DNA of 64,000 bases, from positions 82,376 through 146,375 of the forward strand of contig NZ_JACRSN010000007.1 of assembly GCF_014384705.1 (NCBI RefSeq). The letters run 5' to 3'. This DNA comes from Yeguia hominis. Its GTDB lineage: Bacteria > Bacillota > Clostridia > Oscillospirales > Acutalibacteraceae. Both the position numbers and the translations under genes were made by a program. Positions 60,879 to 64,000 of the stretch are shown piece after piece. The stretch's first letter is position 1; every line of letters starts with the position of its first letter. Below the pieces are notes generated by a model. That model was not told the DNA's origin, searched no databases, and saw only the letters and a program-made list of their open reading frames with translations.

Positions 60879-63377
60879 ATGGTAACAGTATCTTTAGATG
60901 GAACTTGGGAATTAACATTTAGTAAGCATGGCATACCCGAAGAAAAGTGGGGAAGATGGATTGAAGCGCAGGTTCCAGGAGATGTGCATCTTGATCTGAT
61001 GCGTGCAGGAATTATTCCGGAACCCCTAATTGAAGATAATACACAGAAGATGGAGTGGATAGAAGAGAAAGATTGGTGGTATCGCAAGACTTTTTATATC
61101 GGAAGTAATTTTAGACAAAAACGGACAGAACTGATTTTTGAGGGAATTGACTTAACAGCAGACATTTGGCTGAATGGAAAAAGACTTGGAAGCACCAATA
61201 ATATGTTTCGAGAATTTCGTTTTGATGTAACGGAATGTTTAGAAGAAGGATATAACACGGTGGAGGTTCGGTTAAATGTTGGCCTTGCGGAGGCGGAAGA
61301 TAAGCCAACGGAAAAGTTTGAACAATGTTGGAATACCTGGGATGTACGGCGTTTTTGGATGCGAAAGGCAACGCAATCATTTTTCTGGGATATCACGCCG
61401 CGCCTGCACACATGTGGACTTTGGCGCGGGGTGAGGATAGAAGCTTATGAGGAAGCTGTAATTCGCGATGTTTATCTTTCTCATACCTCCATTGATGATA
61501 CGGCGGATGTAAAAGTATCTGTTGAGTTGGAAGGCTTTCAAAATGAGGCAGATCTTTTTGTTTCTGTAGAGTTAATGGATGCGTCGACATATAAAACGAC
61601 CTGTATTCCGATTCCTAAACTAGAAAAGGGCTTACACACAGTGGAATTGACGCTGCATTTGGATTCGGTAACGTTTTGGTGGCCGAATGGTGTTGGAGAT
61701 CCGCATCTTTACCAGGTGAAAGTGTTGCTTTATAAAGGCCAAAACAATATAGAAATTTCTTCAAAGTCTCTGCGGTATGGAATCCGAAAGATTGAGGTGG
61801 AGCAGAAAAAGCTAAATGATCGAGAGAGTACGTTTACCTTCCTTGTAAATGGAAAACGAGTCTATGCAAAAGGCGGAGATTGGGTTCCAGAGGACGCTAT
61901 TTATGGAAGGATCACACCGGAAGTTACGTATAATCTTGTAAAACTTGCACATGATGGAAATTACAATATGCTTCGCGTTTGGGGTGGCGGCATTTATCCG
62001 AGTGATGCGTTTTTTGATGCATGTGATGAACTTGGAATTCTTGTTTGGCAAGATTTTATGTTTGCCTGTGGCTATTATCCTGATTTTGATTCTACGTTTT
62101 ATTCTGAAGTGGAGCAGGAAGTGGCATATATTATTCGAAAATATCGAAACCATCCTTCAGTCGGGCTGTGGTGTGGGAATAATGAAAATATGCAGATGTT
62201 CGACGAAATGAAAATTCAGCACGGCGACACAGAACAGCATTATGGTCTTAAAATATATGATGAAATTATTCCAAATGCGCTGAAACAATTAGATCCGAAT
62301 AATTTTTATTGGCCGAGCAGCCCATTCGGCGGTGAATATGCAAATACTAGTGAATGCGGGGATCAACATGTCTGGGATTATTCAATGGCATGGTTGTCAA
62401 ATGGAACCAAACAACTAGATATTTGGGATTTTTCTCAAGAAAATCATAAATTTGTCAGCGAGTTTGGAATAGAAACTCCCCCAAACCTTTCTTCGGCAAG
62501 CAGATATATGGGGCGACTTCCGATTGATATGTCTTCGCATGAGTGGTATCATCATATGTGTTTTTATGCGATTGGTTTGATCCAGAATCTTCTTTTGAAA
62601 TACTACAAGGATCAGGAAGTGACAGACCTTAAAGAATACACAATAGCGGGTCAGATGATCCAAGCAGAAGCAATAAAGGACATTTTGGATACCCTAAGAA
62701 GCCGAATGTATGTCTGCAGCGGAACGCTATATTGGCAATATAACGAAAGCTGGGGGCATACTGGGTATGCACCACTTGACTATTATGGAATCCCAAAAGC
62801 GAGTTATTACTATATGAAGCGTGCATTTGCTCCTGTCAATGCAGTTTTTGGAGATCGTTGGGGCCAAATCACCCTATACAACGATACCATAAGAACAATT
62901 CCGGTTTCTGTTACATTTGGTATTCAGACTTTTTCAGGAAAGATACTTTGGAGTAAAACAGAAACTTGTATTCTAGAGGGTTCAAGTCCGATTTCTATTG
63001 GTAAGCTTCCGGAAAGGGAATCTTTTAATACAAAGGAAACCTTTGCTTTTGTTGAAGTTTTTGAAGGAAAAAAGCTACTTGCAAGAAATCGAAAATTCCT
63101 TGCAGCTTTTAAAGAACTGAAAATTCCCAAAGAAGCAGTAAAAACAAAAATTTATCGGGTTTCAGATTGTGACTGGACAATTGAACTTACGGCAGATTAT
63201 TTTACTTGGGATGTAACAATTATGCCGGAAGATTTCTTCACGGTAAGCGATAACGCTTTTGACCTTTGGCCAGGAGAAAAGAAACATGTTTATGTTCATA
63301 CCAAGGATCCGGTTAAGCAATTCCATCCGGAAATTCTTTCTATAAATCATTATATTGGAGGAATGGCTCATGAGTGA
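60879..63377 (+). CDS. beta-mannosidase, glycoside hydrolase family 2
   Basis: ATG 60879 is chosen: GGGAGAAG lies upstream and the product starts MVTVSLDGTWELTF, as in GH2 mannosidases. Frame upstream of it is IS-derived sequence. 832 residues: sugar-binding domain, Ig-like domain, TIM barrel. Signatures are LRVWGGGIYPSDAFFDACDE and GILVWQDFMFACGYYPD. The acid/base is Glu436 (WCGNNENMQ) and the nucleophile Glu528 (KFVSEFGIETPP). It hydrolyses terminal beta-mannose from oligosaccharides in the cytoplasm. The IS30 copy ends about 80 bases before the start and may have changed its promoter. Confidence 0.9.
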   Translation: MVTVSLDGTWELTFSKHGIPEEKWGRWIEAQVPGDVHLDLMRAGIIPEPLIEDNTQKMEWIEEKDWWYRKTFYIGSNFRQKRTELIFEGIDLTADIWLNGKRLGSTNNMFREFRFDVTECLEEGYNTVEVRLNVGLAEAEDKPTEKFEQCWNTWDVRRFWMRKATQSFFWDITPRLHTCGLWRGVRIEAYEEAVIRDVYLSHTSIDDTADVKVSVELEGFQNEADLFVSVELMDASTYKTTCIPIPKLEKGLHTVELTLHLDSVTFWWPNGVGDPHLYQVKVLLYKGQNNIEISSKSLRYGIRKIEVEQKKLNDRESTFTFLVNGKRVYAKGGDWVPEDAIYGRITPEVTYNLVKLAHDGNYNMLRVWGGGIYPSDAFFDACDELGILVWQDFMFACGYYPDFDSTFYSEVEQEVAYIIRKYRNHPSVGLWCGNNENMQMFDEMKIQHGDTEQHYGLKIYDEIIPNALKQLDPNNFYWPSSPFGGEYANTSECGDQHVWDYSMAWLSNGTKQLDIWDFSQENHKFVSEFGIETPPNLSSASRYMGRLPIDMSSHEWYHHMCFYAIGLIQNLLLKYYKDQEVTDLKEYTIAGQMIQAEAIKDILDTLRSRMYVCSGTLYWQYNESWGHTGYAPLDYYGIPKASYYYMKRAFAPVNAVFGDRWGQITLYNDTIRTIPVSVTFGIQTFSGKILWSKTETCILEGSSPISIGKLPERESFNTKETFAFVEVFEGKKLLARNRKFLAAFKELKIPKEAVKTKIYRVSDCDWTIELTADYFTWDVTIMPEDFFTVSDNAFDLWPGEKKHVYVHTKDPVKQFHPEILSINHYIGGMAHE

Positions 63378-63864
63378 AATCACAAAAGAACGGACACATA
63401 CACTCCGAACAGAGCCGTTTGCAAGACTCTTCTTTTATCGAAAGAAAGAAGATTTTCAAGCGATTTTGTATCTTTTGATTTTGGTTAATTTGAATGCAGA
63501 CCAGGCAGCAGATCTTCAGTGGAACGAGATAGACTTTGAGACAAAAAAGCTTACGGTGCATGGGAAGACTTTTATTCTGACACCTGATATTTGCGCGTTT
63601 TTTACTGAATTTCGCGCTCGAAAGCTTGCAGAGTTTTTTGAAAAAGGAATCTTGGATCGTTTTCGTTATGTTTGTTGTGATGAAAAAGGAAATAAATTTA
63701 CAGAAGAAGAGATTTCTTCTGCATTTCAATCCTATTTAAAATTATTGGGGATTGAACCTTTGACGCCAGATGAAGTCCGAATGACTTTTCCAGAATATTT
63801 ATACGAAAACGATATGGTTACAAAAGTAATCCGCATGTACTTGGAAAACTCTAGAATCAAATAA
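63370..63864 (+). CDS. integrase-like protein lacking catalytic residues
   Basis: ATG 63370 overlaps the end of the mannosidase gene and has GGAGGA eight bases before it, so the two are translationally coupled. 164 residues resembling the catalytic domain of tyrosine recombinases: LLILVNLNADQAADLQWNEI, DFETKKLTVHGK, then LTPDEVRMTFPEYLYENDMV and VIRMYLENSRIK. The first Arg (usually GLR.SE) is Asn, the HxxR box keeps only the Arg, and the LGH and Tyr are missing. It is probably a DNA-binding or structural derivative, not a recombinase. Confidence 0.6.
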   Translation: MSEITKERTHTLRTEPFARLFFYRKKEDFQAILYLLILVNLNADQAADLQWNEIDFETKKLTVHGKTFILTPDICAFFTEFRARKLAEFFEKGILDRFRYVCCDEKGNKFTEEEISSAFQSYLKLLGIEPLTPDEVRMTFPEYLYENDMVTKVIRMYLENSRIK

Positions 63865-63882
63865 TAGAGCCCATCCCATATT

Positions 63883-63933
63883 TTGTGTAAACCTCCACTG
63901 TGGTGTATAATAGAAGCACCACAGTGGAGGTTT
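63883..63933 (+). promoter_or_regulatory. transposase promoter inside a perfect inverted repeat
   Basis: TTGTGT (63883-63888), 17 bases, TATAAT (63906-63911). AAACCTCCACTGTGGTG (63889-63905) and CACCACAGTGGAGGTTT (63917-63933) are perfect 17-base arms. The -10 is in the loop, and the GGAGG ribosome site is in the right arm. Confidence 0.75.
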
Positions 63934-63937
63934 TACA

Positions 63938-64000
63938 ATGGCAAGAAAGAAACGCACCCCGGAAGAAAATGCCCGCAGGGAAAAGAGCAGAGAGCTGCTG
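63938..64000 (+). CDS. IS256-type transposase, 3' part outside the window
   Basis: ATG 63938 follows GGAGG. The visible 21 codons read MARKKRTPEENARREK and then SRELL, matching the usual start of IS256-family transposases in Clostridia, from memory of the family. The rest is off the edge. Confidence 0.65.
   Translation, partial: MARKKRTPEENARREKSRELL

Larger units (their letters stand above)
63867..64000 (+). mobile_element. left end of an IS256-type insertion sequence
   Basis: The end GAGCCCATCCCATATTTTGT, a promoter and a transposase start are visible. The element continues beyond the window. Confidence 0.65.

Overview
This window looks like a chromosomal accessory region of a Clostridia-type Firmicute. 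Ribosome binding sites are strong AGGAGG-like, the genes are AT-rich, and the window carries a type I-C CRISPR system, a ROK-controlled sugar operon with a binding-protein ABC transporter, and IS30- and IS256-type insertion sequences. No rRNA or tRNA gene was seen.

1-31,500: a tandem archive of RHS (YD-repeat) polymorphic toxin modules. The window opens inside a long RHS gene whose 5' end lies to the left. Downstream follow about a dozen 5'-truncated copies of the RHS core. Each ends in a different C-terminal tip and is followed closely by a small gene likely to be its immunity gene. Recognisable tips include two AHH/HNH-type nucleases, a GIY-YIG-type nuclease, a HINT-processed toxin, two tips with a HWHVYPGG block, and a three-member beta-rich family paired with membrane-anchored partners. 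The copies lack usable starts, and seven begin at the same codon. A 41-base stem-loop with compensatory base changes sits just before that shared breakpoint, and an eighth copy of the stem-loop lies beyond the CRISPR locus. The other truncated copies mostly follow hairpins of different sequence. I read the region as a store of silent toxin/immunity cassettes that can be swapped onto the expressed RHS gene by recombination in the RHS core or in shared linkers.

31,100-35,100: a degraded junction with an RHS N-terminal scrap, an orphan immunity-like gene, an inverted toxin/lipoprotein pair, a truncated group II intron reverse transcriptase, an inverted cassette remnant, a RhuM-like scrap and about 1 kb with no supported gene.

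35,100-43,940: a complete type I-C CRISPR-Cas locus (cas3, cas5c, cas8c, cas7c, cas4, cas1, cas2). A likely promoter overlapped by a palindrome lies before cas5c. The array has 13 repeats; its last three spacers are identical and several others are self-complementary.

43,940-46,100: a zinc-ribbon membrane protein gene, strong hairpins, a 161-bp MITE-like element and another RHS scrap.

46,100-63,870: a carbohydrate island. L-fucose isomerase and a ROK regulator lie on the minus strand, divergent from two ABC permeases, a solute-binding lipoprotein, two paralogous putative glycosidases of unrecognised family, an SDR dehydrogenase, a mutarotase-like protein, a GH2 beta-mannosidase and an integrase-like protein without catalytic residues. 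An IS30-type element with a broken transposase gene interrupts the island. The window ends in the first bases of an IS256-type element.
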